64,000 nucleotides of DNA from contig NZ_VDCZ01000007.1 of the NCBI RefSeq assembly GCF_006491645.1, positions 153,626 through 217,625 on the forward strand, in the 5' to 3' direction. The notes beneath the pieces were generated by a model that was given only the letters and a program-made list of their open reading frames with translations, had not been told where the DNA came from and ran no database searches. Both the position numbers and the translations under genes were made by a program. The DNA is from Flavobacterium profundi (GTDB taxonomy: Bacteria > Bacteroidota > Bacteroidia > Flavobacteriales > Flavobacteriaceae). Positions 21,403 through 32,260 of the stretch are shown in pieces; position 1 is the first letter of the stretch, and each line of letters opens with the position of its first letter.

Positions 21403-23316
21403 TTATTTTTTTATAAAATTTTTATGAATTACACCTTCAGAGGTATTTATTTTTACAAAATGAATACCAGTAGCAAGACCTTCAGTAGAAAATTCTGGAG
21501 TATAATTTGTTAAAACCAACTGACCTAAAGCATTGTAACATTCTACTTTTTCAATTGTTATTGAATTTGGGAGTTGAATTTTAATATTATTACTGCTAGG
21601 ATTAGGATATAAAGTAATGGTTTCTGCTAATTCGAAGTTTTCATTAGCTAGAGTAGCGGTACTGTTTCTAGAAATAATATGTTTATTTGGGTCAAATATA
21701 ACATCAGTGACTGTAAATGGCACTGAAACAATAAATTCTTCTCCATTCGTTTGATGATTAACCACCACATCATGGGTTTGTCCAGAACCTCCCACTAATC
21801 TAATTTCTAGAGGCATTTCAAAATAAGAAACACTAGCGTCTGATTGCGTTTGAGAAACGGTAATTTTAGCTTGTCCAGCACCCCAATTTTGTGCAGAAAT
21901 AGTATAGGTTGGGTAACCTTGACCGTATAACCAATCGTTAAAAAATTCATCTAAACTACTTCCGTAGAGGGTTTCTAAATGTGATTTTAAATCTGTAGTT
22001 ATGGCATATTTGTAAGCTAAATTACTATCTGCTAAATAATTTTTAATAGCTTGAAAAAAGGCTGTATCTCCCATTTTCCAACGCAACATATGAACCACCA
22101 TCGCACCTTTGTTATAGGTTAATCGACCACTAAAAATGCGATTTACATTTAATGCTTCTGTATCTGTTAAATAAACGGCTCCATTAGTAGCTGATGTAAT
22201 GCTACTTATTTTATTGGTTTTCCATGAAACAAAGGATGCATCACCATCTAAATTTTCAACGACTAATCCCGATAGATATTCTGCAAAACCTTCATTTAAC
22301 CAAATGTCTTTCCATGTACCGCAAGTAATTTTATCACCAAACCATTGGTGTGCTAATTCATGAGCAATTAAATTTCTGCCAAAACTATTCATGAAAGAAA
22401 CCGTTGTGTGTTCCATTCCACCTCCCCAACCAAATTGAGCATGTCCGTATTTTTCATTATGAAAAGGATAAGGCTCGAATAAGGTTTCAAAAACGTTCAT
22501 TACAGGTAGTGTTACTGCTAATTGCGCTTGTGCGGAAGAAAAATTCTCAGGATAAATGTAATTTACAATTGGGAAATCATTTGGAGCTGTTCCAGCAGTT
22601 TGTGTGAATATTTGGTAATTCGTCACGGCAATAGCAACTAAATAAGCAGGAATGGGATAGCCATGATGGAAATGAGTGGTTTTGGTTCCATTTCCATTAT
22701 CTATAGCGCTTTGTTCTAATCCATTTGATACACTCACATATGTATTTGGTGCAGTAAGATAAACATCAATACTTTCGATTTTGTCATTTAAATCTTGTTT
22801 GCAAGGCCACCAATCTCTAGCTCCAAAAGGTTCGGAAAGAGTGTAAATTACAGGAGTGCCATTATGAGTCGAAGCAGTAAAAGCTTGTTCTCCAGTAGCA
22901 GGAGCACCTGAATAAGTTATTACTACGTTTCCAGTATTTCCAGTGGTTAATGTTGATGGTAAAGAGATGACAACTTCATTGTTTGCATTTTGAACAAAAC
23001 TCAGAGTTGTGCTATTCATGGTTACACTACTTACTGTTAATTGATTGGTTAAATCAAAAGTTATGGAAGTCATATCTGACAAAGCGGTAAAAGTAGTAGT
23101 AACTTGACCTGAAATAAAGTAAACTGCTGGATCTAATGTAAATCGTAATTCTTGGTACGTAACATCGTAGTTTTGAGTATTCGGATTGATTCTAACTTGT
23201 TGTAGAGATGCCGCTGATTTCATTTCAGCTTCCACCATTCTATTAAATTCTTCAGTGTCATTTTGAGAATAACTTATCCAAGAAAATACTATAAATAAGT
23301 AAGCAATTTTTTTCAT
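21403..23316 (-). CDS. Secreted M1-family aminopeptidase with type IX secretion sorting domain
   Basis: 637 residues. An N-terminal signal peptide (MKKIAYLFIVFSWISYS) is followed by the M1 N-terminal beta domain, the exopeptidase motif variant GGMEHTT (usual form GxMEN), zinc motif HELAH at 319-323 and third ligand E342 in NEGF (HExxH-x18-E). A short catalytic helical domain and a beta domain follow, and the last ~75 residues (TLYPNPSSNNIKIQLP ... GIHFVKINTSEGVIHKNFIKK) form a type A T9SS C-terminal sorting domain. It is predicted to be exported across the outer membrane and attached or released, degrading peptides for nutrition. The gene sits 56 bp after the cyclo-ligase gene. Confidence 0.94.
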   Translation of the reverse strand: MKKIAYLFIVFSWISYSQNDTEEFNRMVEAEMKSAASLQQVRINPNTQNYDVTYQELRFTLDPAVYFISGQVTTTFTALSDMTSITFDLTNQLTVSSVTMNSTTLSFVQNANNEVVISLPSTLTTGNTGNVVITYSGAPATGEQAFTASTHNGTPVIYTLSEPFGARDWWPCKQDLNDKIESIDVYLTAPNTYVSVSNGLEQSAIDNGNGTKTTHFHHGYPIPAYLVAIAVTNYQIFTQTAGTAPNDFPIVNYIYPENFSSAQAQLAVTLPVMNVFETLFEPYPFHNEKYGHAQFGWGGGMEHTTVSFMNSFGRNLIAHELAHQWFGDKITCGTWKDIWLNEGFAEYLSGLVVENLDGDASFVSWKTNKISSITSATNGAVYLTDTEALNVNRIFSGRLTYNKGAMVVHMLRWKMGDTAFFQAIKNYLADSNLAYKYAITTDLKSHLETLYGSSLDEFFNDWLYGQGYPTYTISAQNWGAGQAKITVSQTQSDASVSYFEMPLEIRLVGGSGQTHDVVVNHQTNGEEFIVSVPFTVTDVIFDPNKHIISRNSTATLANENFELAETITLYPNPSSNNIKIQLPNSITIEKVECYNALGQLVLTNYTPEFSTEGLATGIHFVKINTSEGVIHKNFIKK

Positions 23317-23372
23317 GTGATGTAAAACGTTAGTTTAGGTTTGGTTTTTGATGTAAATGTAGAAAATTAATC

Positions 23373-23936
23373 CTAAAATGAGAAACTTTGTGTGGGTGTA
23401 ACACAGTGATTTAGCGAAATGTCATTTTCGAAATGATCCTCTATTTTTTCTTCTGGATCAAAAAACGAAACACCTATTTTGATAACCTCATTTTTGCAAG
23501 AACTCAAAAAACGATCGTAAAAGCCTTTTCCATAACCTACTCGATTACCTTCTTTATCATAAGCTAACAGAGGAATAAATACCACATCAATTTTTGATAC
23601 GGGAACTTCTAATCCATCTACTGGTTCAGGAATATTGTATTCATTTTTTTTAATTTTGGTATTGTCAGTAAGTAAATAATGTGTCATAGATACGGTTTCA
23701 AAATGAGATTTAGAGAGTACTACTTCTTTGTCTTTTCCTGCTAAAATTTGTAAAATATATTCAGTATTAACTTCTTTTTGTTCTTCAATAGGTAAAAAAA
23801 GATGGTAATAAGTATGTTGCCAAATATCTAGTTTTAATAATTGGTTGGCTATAGCTAAACTTTTTTCTTCCAATTCATTTTCAGAAAATTGCTGCCTTAA
23901 TGCTTTGTATTTTAATCGTAATTCTTTCTTATTCAT
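23373..23936 (-). CDS. 5-formyltetrahydrofolate cyclo-ligase
   Basis: 187 residues. The N-terminus (LRLKYKALRQQFS) supplies the conserved basic ATP/folate contact region, and the C-terminal RVGYGKGFYDRFL is the family signature. The enzyme converts 5-formyl-THF to 5,10-methenyl-THF with ATP in the cytoplasm. It overlaps the upstream aspartoacylase-family gene by 8 bp, so translational coupling is likely. Length is normal for the family. Confidence 0.94.
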   Translation of the reverse strand: MNKKELRLKYKALRQQFSENELEEKSLAIANQLLKLDIWQHTYYHLFLPIEEQKEVNTEYILQILAGKDKEVVLSKSHFETVSMTHYLLTDNTKIKKNEYNIPEPVDGLEVPVSKIDVVFIPLLAYDKEGNRVGYGKGFYDRFLSSCKNEVIKIGVSFFDPEEKIEDHFENDISLNHCVTPTQSFSF

Positions 23937-24897
23937 TTTCTAATTGAGTTGAAATATGGAAAATAGCATCACCTTGATACACAATAGCTCCGTCATTAGC
24001 ATTAATAATGTAACCACTGTTTGGTGCTTTTACTTTATGCTCTACTTTACCAAAAGGATCTGAAATCGTGGCTAAAACATCTCCTTTAGTTACATAGCTA
24101 CCTGTTTTGGTTAAACCAATAAATAGACCAGAATATTGGGCTCTTATCCAATTGGACTTTTCTATAAAAAGTGTTGGATCTACTGTAAAATCAGCATCTT
24201 TTTTTGGATTAAGCATGTCGAGATGAAATAAGAAACGTTTGGCTCCATCGATTCCTTCTTGTGTAATTTCAGTATTTAAATCTAACGATTTTCCACCTTC
24301 GAAAAGAAGCATCTTTACACCTAATTTAGTACAAACGCTTCGAAACGAACCCGATATATTTTTGGAATACAAAGTAAAAGGTGCTTTGAAAACTTTTGCC
24401 AGTTCTTTGAGTTCAGTATTGTTTTGTACAATTCTAATTTGTGGTGCATTGAAGCGACTGGCACCTCCAGCATGAAAATCAACTGCATAATCAAGTAAAG
24501 GGACTATTTCTTTTACTAGGAAATGCGCAAACCTACTCGCTAAAGAACCTGTTTTACTACCGGGAAAAACGCGATTTAAATCACGTCCGTCTGGAAATTG
24601 CCTGCTTTGGTTCACAAACCCAAAAATGTTAATAATTGGAATACAAATGATAGTTCCACATTTTGGTTTATTAATTTTGCGTCGAATAATTTGTCGGACA
24701 ATTTCGGTACCATTAATTTCATCGCCATGCAATCCTGCACTAAATAAAACTACTGGGCCATCAATTTTTGAACGCTCTATAATAATTGGAACCTTAAGTT
24801 TGGTCATCGTGTGTAGTTTGGCAATTTCCACTTCAACTATTTTACTTTCTCCTGGCAAAATGCGTTCTCCTAATAAATAGATAGCTCTGTCTTTCAT
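23929..24897 (-). CDS. Succinylglutamate desuccinylase/aspartoacylase family protein
   Basis: 322 residues. Zinc-site signature GLHGDEINGTE (HxxE) is near residue 55, then DGRDLNRVFPG, then DFHAGGASRFNAP with the third His, and Glu in LFEGGKSLD as the catalytic base candidate. The C-terminal ~80 residues form a beta domain with a biotinyl-like VKAPNSGYI segment. Members of the M14-related family hydrolyse N-acyl amino acids or related amides; the substrate here is unknown. It is the first gene of a minus-strand operon with the cyclo-ligase and is divergent from uvrC across a 134-bp gap. Confidence 0.88.
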   Translation of the reverse strand: MKDRAIYLLGERILPGESKIVEVEIAKLHTMTKLKVPIIIERSKIDGPVVLFSAGLHGDEINGTEIVRQIIRRKINKPKCGTIICIPIINIFGFVNQSRQFPDGRDLNRVFPGSKTGSLASRFAHFLVKEIVPLLDYAVDFHAGGASRFNAPQIRIVQNNTELKELAKVFKAPFTLYSKNISGSFRSVCTKLGVKMLLFEGGKSLDLNTEITQEGIDGAKRFLFHLDMLNPKKDADFTVDPTLFIEKSNWIRAQYSGLFIGLTKTGSYVTKGDVLATISDPFGKVEHKVKAPNSGYIINANDGAIVYQGDAIFHISTQLENE

Positions 24898-24981
24898 CGT
24901 TTTGTAATAAGGTGCTAAAAGTAAAAAATCTATTTAAAAAATTATAACGCTCTGCAATTAAATAAAATCTGACAATTTTAG

Positions 24982-24989
24982 TAACTTTG
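24982..24989 (+). promoter_or_regulatory. Candidate -7 element of the uvrC promoter
   Basis: TAACTTTG fits TAnnTTTG and lies 42 bp before the uvrC ATG. I see no exact TTG at the ideal 19-nt distance, so the -33 box is weak or different. Confidence 0.5.
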
Positions 24990-25031
24990 TTTACTGATTT
25001 TTTATAACCTCATTTTACTTAAATAGCAATC

Positions 25032-26831
25032 ATGCAATCATCTCTAGAACTTCAAATACAAACACTGCCTGATAATCCTGGAGTGTATCAATATTTTGAT
25101 AAAGATGATAAGATTTTATATGTTGGTAAAGCGAAAAATTTAAAGAAAAGGGTTTCTAGTTATTTTACAAAAAGCCATGACAATTATAAAACTAGTGTTT
25201 TAGTAAAAAAAATTGTTTCGATAAGACATATTGTAGTAGCTTCAGAATCAGATGCGTTGTTACTGGAGAACAATCTCATAAAAAAATTACAACCGAGATA
25301 TAATATTCTTCTAAAAGATGATAAAAGTTATCCATGGATTTGTATTAAAAATGAACCTTTTTCTAGAATATTCCCCACTAGAAGAATGGTAAAAGATGGC
25401 TCAGAATATTATGGGCCGTATACCAATTTTAAAATAGTGAATACCATTTTAGATATGATTAAAGAGTTGTATCCATTGCGAACGTGTACATACGACTTGT
25501 CTCCTTCCAACATTCAATCGGGTAAATATAAAGTCTGTCTTGAATATCATATTGGAAATTGTAAAGGGCCTTGTGAAGGATTGGAAACATTAGAAGCCTA
25601 TCAAAAGCAAGTGGAAGCTATTCGTCAAATTTTAAAAGGTAATTTTAAAGACAGTTTAAGAGATTTTAAAAAACAAATGATGGAATTGGCTGAAGACATG
25701 CAGTTTGAAGCCGCTCAAAAAATCAAAGAAAAAATTGAGGTTTTAGAAAGTTATCAAGCAAAATCTACGGTTTTAAACCCAAAACTTTCCAATATAGATG
25801 TATTTTCCATTGTTTCTGATGAAACCATGGCCTATGTAAACTTTCTTCAAATTTCTTATGGTGCTATTGTGCGTTCTCATACCATGGAGATCAAAAAGAA
25901 ATTGGAAGAAACAGATGAAGAATTATTAGAACTAGCGGTTGTTGAACTAAGAGAACGTTTTAAATTAAAATCAAAAGAAATTATTTTGCCATTTCCTTTA
26001 GCATTAGGAGAAAATTTAAAAATTACAGTTCCGCAACTGGGTGATAAAAGACAGGTTTTAGATTTGTCGCTACGCAATGCTAAATATTATAGAATGGATC
26101 AATTGAAACAAATAAAAATTGTTGATCCTGATAGACATACCAATAGAATTATGGCTCAAATGCAGAAAGATTTGCGTCTTTCTGTTGAACCAAGACATAT
26201 TGAATGTTTTGATAACTCTAATATTCAAGGAACAAATCCAGTTGCAGCATGTGTTGTTTTTAAAGATGGCAAACCTAGTAAAAAAGAGTATCGTCATTTT
26301 AATATAAAAACAGTAGAAGGTCCAGATGATTTTGCATCTATGGAAGAAGTGGTTTATAGAAGGTACAAACGGTTGTTAGATGAAAACGAATCGTTACCAC
26401 AATTAATTATTATAGATGGAGGGAAAGGCCAATTGTCATCTGCTTTAAAAAGCATAGATGCTTTAGGATTGAGAGGTAAAATAGCCATTATTGGGATTGC
26501 CAAAAGATTAGAAGAATTATATTATCCAGGTGATTCTGTCCCCTTGTATTTAGATAAAAAATCCGAAACCTTAAAGGTGATTCAGTATTTAAGAAATGAA
26601 GCGCATCGTTTTGGAATTACACATCATCGGGATAAAAGAAGTAAAGCTGCATTAACGAATAGTTTAGAATCCATTCCTGGAATTGGTGAAAAAACGATGA
26701 TTACGTTATTGAAACATTTCAAAAGTGTTAAAAGATTGCAAAATGCAACAGAAAAGGAAATTTCAGAGGTAGTTGGTGTTTCAAAAGCCAAAAAAATTAC
26801 CGACTTTTACAAGGAAAATAAACTCAATTAA
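25032..26831 (+). CDS. uvrC: Excinuclease ABC subunit UvrC
   Basis: 599 residues. The N-terminal GIY-YIG nuclease (PGVYQYFDKDDKILYVGKAK, residues ~15-34) makes the 3' incision. A Cys cluster (CTYDLS ... CLEYHIGNCKGPC) follows, then a UvrB-interacting UVR motif (FKKQMMELAEDMQFEAAQKI), the RNase H-like C-nuclease (HIECFDNSNIQGTNPVAACV, with DGGKGQL), and tandem helix-hairpin-helix motifs at the end (IPGIGEKTMITLLKHF; VVGVSKAKKI). This is a complete, normal-length nucleotide excision repair endonuclease. Confidence 0.97.
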   Translation: MQSSLELQIQTLPDNPGVYQYFDKDDKILYVGKAKNLKKRVSSYFTKSHDNYKTSVLVKKIVSIRHIVVASESDALLLENNLIKKLQPRYNILLKDDKSYPWICIKNEPFSRIFPTRRMVKDGSEYYGPYTNFKIVNTILDMIKELYPLRTCTYDLSPSNIQSGKYKVCLEYHIGNCKGPCEGLETLEAYQKQVEAIRQILKGNFKDSLRDFKKQMMELAEDMQFEAAQKIKEKIEVLESYQAKSTVLNPKLSNIDVFSIVSDETMAYVNFLQISYGAIVRSHTMEIKKKLEETDEELLELAVVELRERFKLKSKEIILPFPLALGENLKITVPQLGDKRQVLDLSLRNAKYYRMDQLKQIKIVDPDRHTNRIMAQMQKDLRLSVEPRHIECFDNSNIQGTNPVAACVVFKDGKPSKKEYRHFNIKTVEGPDDFASMEEVVYRRYKRLLDENESLPQLIIIDGGKGQLSSALKSIDALGLRGKIAIIGIAKRLEELYYPGDSVPLYLDKKSETLKVIQYLRNEAHRFGITHHRDKRSKAALTNSLESIPGIGEKTMITLLKHFKSVKRLQNATEKEISEVVGVSKAKKITDFYKENKLN

Positions 26832-26877
26832 ATTTATTTTGAAGGCGAACCTCCATGAAAATCGAATTTTGAAAATT

Positions 26878-29109
26878 GTGAATGAAACTTTCACAAAAAA
26901 CATCGTTTTCTATAGTCTGTTTTCCGTTGTTTATTTTCTTTTTTCTTTTCAAGTTCAAGCACAGGAAGATTTACAAAAGCCAAAAATAGGCTTGGTGCTT
27001 AGTGGTGGTGGTGCAAAAGGATTAGCACATATTGGTGTTTTAAAAGTAATTGACTCTCTTGGAATAAAAATTGATTACATTGGAGGAACTAGTATGGGTG
27101 CTATTATTGGAGGACTATACGCTTCAGGATATTCAGGAGAAGAATTGGATTCTTTATTTAGAGAAGTAGATACAGATGCTTTGTTACAAGATTATACTCC
27201 TAGAGAATCTAAAACTTTTTACGAAAAACGAAATGACGAAATTTACGCTTTTTCATTACCCTTTAATAAATTTAGATTAGAATTACCCAAAGCTTTGTCT
27301 AAAGGATTGTATAATTATCATTTAATTTCTAGGTTAACCAAACACGTTTCTTATATCACAGATTTTGATAAACTACCAATTCCCTTTCTGTGTATTGCAA
27401 CCGATGTTGAAACGGGACAAGAAGTTGTTTTGGAAAAGGGAACTTTGCCCAAAGCTTTATTAGCAAGTGGTGCTATCCCAACCTTATACAATCCTATTCA
27501 AATTGATGGGAAAATGTTGATTGATGGCGGTGTTGTCAATAATTATCCAGTTGAAGAATTATTAAAAAGAGGGGCCGATATTATAATAGGTGTAGATGTA
27601 CAAGATGGTTTAAAAAAATTAATAGATATTAAAGGAGCAACTGGTGTTTTGTCTCAAGTAACCAATTTTTCTATGATTGAAAAAATGGATAAAAAAAGAG
27701 AATTAACCACAATATATATAAAGCCAAATATTAAAGGATATACTGTTGTTTCATTTGAAAAAGGTGGTGAAATTGTTGAAAAGGGAGAAAAGGAAGCACG
27801 TAATCACTTAAAAGAATTGATTCCATTACAAACTCAGTATAAAAGGCCTGCTATACAAAAAGAAGCTTCTAAATTATTATATATAACCGATTTGGAAATT
27901 AATAATTTGGATAAATTTACTAGAGCGTATGTAGTTGGTAAATTGAAATTTAATAGTAACTCAAAAGTGGAATATAAAACGGTTGAAAAAGGAATTAACA
28001 ACTTAAATGCCACTCAAAACTTTGAATCTATCTTTTATTATTTCAAAAAAAATCATGTTGGAGAAAAACTCGTAATTGACGTTGCAGAAACGAAAAAAAA
28101 TACGTTTTTAAAATTTGGATTGCATTACGATGGCCTTTTAAAAAGTACTGTATTGTTAAATGTTACACGAAAAAATTTATTAATTAAGAATGATGTTTTT
28201 TCTTTAGATGTTGGTCTAGGTGATAACTTTAGATACAACTTGAATTATTATGTGGATAATGGATTTTATTTGAGTTACGGATTTACTTCCAAATATGTAG
28301 GTTTAAATCGTAATTTGGAAAATGACTTTTCGGGCAATGATATCTTAAGTAGTTCAGGTTTAAACTCCCTTAATATAGATTTTTCCGATTTTTCGAATCA
28401 AGCCTATGTGCAAACTATTTTTGCACAAAAATTTTCATTAGGAGTGGGCGCGGAATTAAAACATTTGAAAATTGAGTCACAAACCGTTATTGAGAATGTG
28501 GATCCTGTTATAGATGATAGTGATTATTTTTCTTTATTTGGATTTTTAAAATACGACTCTTTTGATAATAAATATTTTCCTAAAAAAGGATGGTATTTTG
28601 TGGGTGACTTAAAGCCTGTTTTGTATTCTTCTGATAGAGCAAATAATTTTGAAAAATTTACCATCGCAAAAGCAGACGGTGCTATTGCTTTTACCTTGCA
28701 TAAAAAATTCACCTTTAAATTGCAATCAGAAGGAGGGTTTTCAATTGGTGAAAATCGTGTGCCCTATTTGGACTTTGCTTTGGGTGGTTATGGCTTTACG
28801 CAGATTAATAACCTAAGACCTTTTTTAGGATATGATTTTGTGGCTTTAAGTGGGAATAGTTATGTAAAAGGGAGTGTGGTTTTGGACTATGAAGTTTTTA
28901 AAAAAAATCATCTTAATTTTACTGCAAATTATGCAAATATTGGTAACAATATTTTTGATGATGGAACTTGGATTGAAAAACCAATGTATAGTGGATATGG
29001 TTTTGGATATGGTTTGGAAACACTAATTGGGCCAATTGAAATTAAACATTCTTGGTCACCAGAAACAAGAGATCATCATACTTGGTTTAGTATAGGTTTC
29101 ACGTTTTAA
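26878..29109 (+). CDS. Patatin-like phospholipase fused to a surface-antigen-type beta-barrel
   Basis: A signal peptide (FYSLFSVVYFLFSFQVQAQ) precedes the patatin domain: oxyanion motif SGGGAKG at 42-48, nucleophile motif GTSMG with S72, and DGG in MLIDGGVVNNYP as the catalytic Asp. A POTRA-like linker and an outer-membrane beta-barrel of the BamA/Omp85 kind follow, ending in W-F-S-I-G-F-T-F. The start is uncertain. An ATG-initiated frame opens at 26773 inside uvrC, but the signal peptide only fits starts after the uvrC stop; in-frame GTG 26878 (used here) or TTG 26869 are the options. Likely an outer-membrane phospholipase of the PlpD type; the substrate is unknown. Confidence 0.88.
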   Translation: MNETFTKNIVFYSLFSVVYFLFSFQVQAQEDLQKPKIGLVLSGGGAKGLAHIGVLKVIDSLGIKIDYIGGTSMGAIIGGLYASGYSGEELDSLFREVDTDALLQDYTPRESKTFYEKRNDEIYAFSLPFNKFRLELPKALSKGLYNYHLISRLTKHVSYITDFDKLPIPFLCIATDVETGQEVVLEKGTLPKALLASGAIPTLYNPIQIDGKMLIDGGVVNNYPVEELLKRGADIIIGVDVQDGLKKLIDIKGATGVLSQVTNFSMIEKMDKKRELTTIYIKPNIKGYTVVSFEKGGEIVEKGEKEARNHLKELIPLQTQYKRPAIQKEASKLLYITDLEINNLDKFTRAYVVGKLKFNSNSKVEYKTVEKGINNLNATQNFESIFYYFKKNHVGEKLVIDVAETKKNTFLKFGLHYDGLLKSTVLLNVTRKNLLIKNDVFSLDVGLGDNFRYNLNYYVDNGFYLSYGFTSKYVGLNRNLENDFSGNDILSSSGLNSLNIDFSDFSNQAYVQTIFAQKFSLGVGAELKHLKIESQTVIENVDPVIDDSDYFSLFGFLKYDSFDNKYFPKKGWYFVGDLKPVLYSSDRANNFEKFTIAKADGAIAFTLHKKFTFKLQSEGGFSIGENRVPYLDFALGGYGFTQINNLRPFLGYDFVALSGNSYVKGSVVLDYEVFKKNHLNFTANYANIGNNIFDDGTWIEKPMYSGYGFGYGLETLIGPIEIKHSWSPETRDHHTWFSIGFTF

Positions 29110-29214
29110 ATTTTTTTCCGATATTTGTATATATGAAACAATGGGACAACTTATTAATCCATTTAAAATTCCTCATCAAGAGAAATCCTGAATGAGTTCT
29201 ATTAATGTGCCAAT

Positions 29215-29247
29215 TGTCAAAGTATCTATTTTTAATAGATGTTGACA
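29215..29247. repeat. Stem-loop in the hmgA leader
   Basis: Nested inverted repeats: outer TGTCAA (29215-29220) with TTGACA (29242-29247), inner ATCTATT (29224-29230) with AATAGAT (29234-29240). It lies 35 bp before the hmgA start in a patch of recurring words (AATGTG, TTAAC, CACATT) without a T run, so it is not a plain terminator. Confidence 0.6.
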
Positions 29248-29281
29248 CGTTAACGAATTGTTGAATTAACACATTAAAAAA

Positions 29282-30439
29282 ATGCCAATATATCATAAAC
29301 TTGGATCAATTCCTCCAAAAAGACATACACAGTTTCGTAAAGAAAATGGAGATTTATATTACGAACAACTATTTGGTACCATAGGTTTTGACGGAATGTC
29401 TACCAATATGTATCATGAACATAGACCTACACAGGTTAAAGAAATTAAACAGCAGTATAGTGTAGCTCCAAAAATTGCCAAAGCAAACAACATTCAATCC
29501 TATAGATTAAGAGGATTTCAAGTAACACCGCAAGAGGATTATTTAGAGAGTAGAAAAATCGTTTTAACCAATTCCGATTGCCATATTGTTTTGGCTGCTC
29601 CGAAAAAATCAATGACCGATTATTTTTATAAAAACACCGATTCCGATGAAGTGCTTTTTATTCATAGAGGAACGGGTAAGTTAAGAACCATGTTAGGGAA
29701 TTTAGATTTCAAATATGGAGATTACTTGGTTATTCCTAGAGGGATGATTTATAAAATTGATTTCGATACGGAAGACAATCGTCTTTTTATTGTAGAATCA
29801 AGAAGACCAATATATACTCCTAAGCGATATAGAAACTGGTTTGGTCAATTATTAGAACATGCTCCTTTTTGTGAAAGAGACATTCGTAGACCTGAAGAAT
29901 TAGAAACCCATAATGAAAAAGGAGATTTTGTAATTAAAGTGAAGAAGAAAGACGAAATTTTCGATATGGTGTATGCAACCCATCCCTTTGATGTTGTGGG
30001 TTATGATGGTTATAATTATCCTTACGCATTTTCAATTCACGATTTTGAACCCATTACAGGAAGAATTCATCAACCGCCTCCAGTGCATCAAACTTTCGAA
30101 ACAGATGCTTTTGTAATCTGTTCTTTTGTACCAAGACTTTATGATTATCATCCTTTGGCAATACCAGCACCATACAATCACAGTAATATAGATAGTGATG
30201 AGGTGTTGTATTATGTAGATGGGGATTTTATGAGTCGTAATGATATTGAAGCTGGTCATATTTCTTTGCATCCAGCAGGAATTCCACATGGACCACATCC
30301 TGGAGCAGTGGAAAGAAGTATAGGGAAAACGGAAACACAAGAATTAGCCGTAATGGTGGATACTTTTAAACCTTTGATGGTTACGGAAGAAGCTATGAAA
30401 ATAGCTGACGAAAAATACTACCAATCTTGGTTAGAATAA
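29282..30439 (+). CDS. hmgA: Homogentisate 1,2-dioxygenase
   Basis: 385 residues, cytoplasmic, cupin fold. The C-terminal iron region is recognisable in PPPVHQTFETDAFVICSF, APYNHSNIDSDEVLYYVDGD and HPAGIPHGPHPGA, which supply the His/Glu ligands. The enzyme opens the ring of homogentisate to maleylacetoacetate in tyrosine degradation. It is shorter than the human/Pseudomonas enzyme (~430-445), a form I recall from Bacteroidota. The gene for the preceding enzyme, hppD, lies 456 bp downstream on the same strand with a small membrane-protein gene between. Confidence 0.95.
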   Translation: MPIYHKLGSIPPKRHTQFRKENGDLYYEQLFGTIGFDGMSTNMYHEHRPTQVKEIKQQYSVAPKIAKANNIQSYRLRGFQVTPQEDYLESRKIVLTNSDCHIVLAAPKKSMTDYFYKNTDSDEVLFIHRGTGKLRTMLGNLDFKYGDYLVIPRGMIYKIDFDTEDNRLFIVESRRPIYTPKRYRNWFGQLLEHAPFCERDIRRPEELETHNEKGDFVIKVKKKDEIFDMVYATHPFDVVGYDGYNYPYAFSIHDFEPITGRIHQPPPVHQTFETDAFVICSFVPRLYDYHPLAIPAPYNHSNIDSDEVLYYVDGDFMSRNDIEAGHISLHPAGIPHGPHPGAVERSIGKTETQELAVMVDTFKPLMVTEEAMKIADEKYYQSWLE

Positions 30440-30442
30440 GCT

Positions 30443-30883
30443 ATGAATTATAATAAATTATCTGCTGAACCTATTGCATTAATTTTAGCGATTATATCGT
30501 TAGTCCTAGGAGTTTTAGGTTGTTGTTGCTATGGTATACTTGCTTTTATACCCTTAGTATTAAGTATAATTGGATTAGTTCTTGCGAATAATAGTTTAAA
30601 AGAATATTATCAAAATCAGGAGGCTTTTTCAATACAAAGTAAGAATAACGTAAATCTAGCTAAAACTTTAAATATTGTTTCAATAGTTATAAATGGAATC
30701 ATTTTTTTATTTGGAATTATAGTTTTACTTATTTATGGAACTATTATTTCAAGCAGTGTTTTAAAAGGGATACAACAAAAAGATAATTTTGAAAAGTTAG
30801 AGTATCAATTGGATTCACTAGAGACGCCTTACGAATTTCAAGAAGAAAGTAATACTAAAATAGACACAACACAAATAAAATAA
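30443..30883 (+). CDS. Small CCC-motif membrane protein (DUF4190-like)
   Basis: 146 residues. Two hydrophobic hairpins: residues ~11-50 contain LGVLGCCCYGILAFIPLVLS with a Cys-Cys-Cys triplet, and ~75-102 form a second helix pair; the C-terminal ~45 residues are charged and polar. This matches the loosely defined CCC-motif/DUF4190 group of Bacteroidota membrane proteins, whose function is unknown. It begins 3 bp after hmgA and ends 11 bp before hppD, so it is co-transcribed with the tyrosine pathway, but nothing in it suggests catalysis. Confidence 0.78.
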   Translation: MNYNKLSAEPIALILAIISLVLGVLGCCCYGILAFIPLVLSIIGLVLANNSLKEYYQNQEAFSIQSKNNVNLAKTLNIVSIVINGIIFLFGIIVLLIYGTIISSSVLKGIQQKDNFEKLEYQLDSLETPYEFQEESNTKIDTTQIK

Positions 30884-30894
30884 AAGTAAAAATC

Positions 30895-32058
<1,164 letters not shown>

Positions 32059-32166
32059 AATGCGAAAAATATTTAATATTATTAAAAAATACTATTAAAT
32101 GATAATAATAATTCTGTTAAAAGAGTTAAAGTTGACATTTTGATAAATAATCTTCAAAAAACCATA

Positions 32167-32174
32167 TACATTTG
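32167..32174 (+). promoter_or_regulatory. Candidate -7 promoter element of a short leader transcript
   Basis: TACATTTG fits TAnnTTTG, and the bases after it (CACTCGCAAAAA) repeat those after the tRNA-Asn -7 element. The nearest TTG (32140-32142) is 24 nt away, longer than the ideal 19. Confidence 0.55.
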
Positions 32175-32200
32175 CACTCGCAAAAAAGGAGATAGATTCT

Positions 32201-32230
32201 ATGTCCAATTTTGTTAGTAAGTTTTCATAA
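32201..32230 (+). CDS. Possible 9-codon leader peptide
   Basis: ATG TCC AAT TTT GTT AGT AAG TTT TCA TAA encodes MSNFVSKFS. A strong Shine-Dalgarno-like AGGAGAT (32187-32193) lies 7 nt upstream, unusual in Bacteroidota where such sites are rare. It sits between a promoter-like -7 element and an intrinsic terminator, the classic layout of an attenuator or small RNA. It could also be the stub of a lost gene. Confidence 0.35.
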   Translation: MSNFVSKFS

Positions 32231-32260
32231 TTTATAGTTTTTGGTTGGTTAATAGCATAA

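Noticed and set aside
26773..26877. N-terminal extension of the patatin protein starting inside uvrC
   Set aside because: It would place over 35 charged residues before the signal peptide and overlap the uvrC HhH region; a GTG/TTG start after uvrC fits better.
29134..29196. 20-codon ORF (MKQWDNLLIHLKFLIKRNPE) upstream of hmgA
   Set aside because: It has a promoter-like GATATTTG before it but no conserved motif, no ribosome site and no partner signal; chance is likely in AT-rich DNA.
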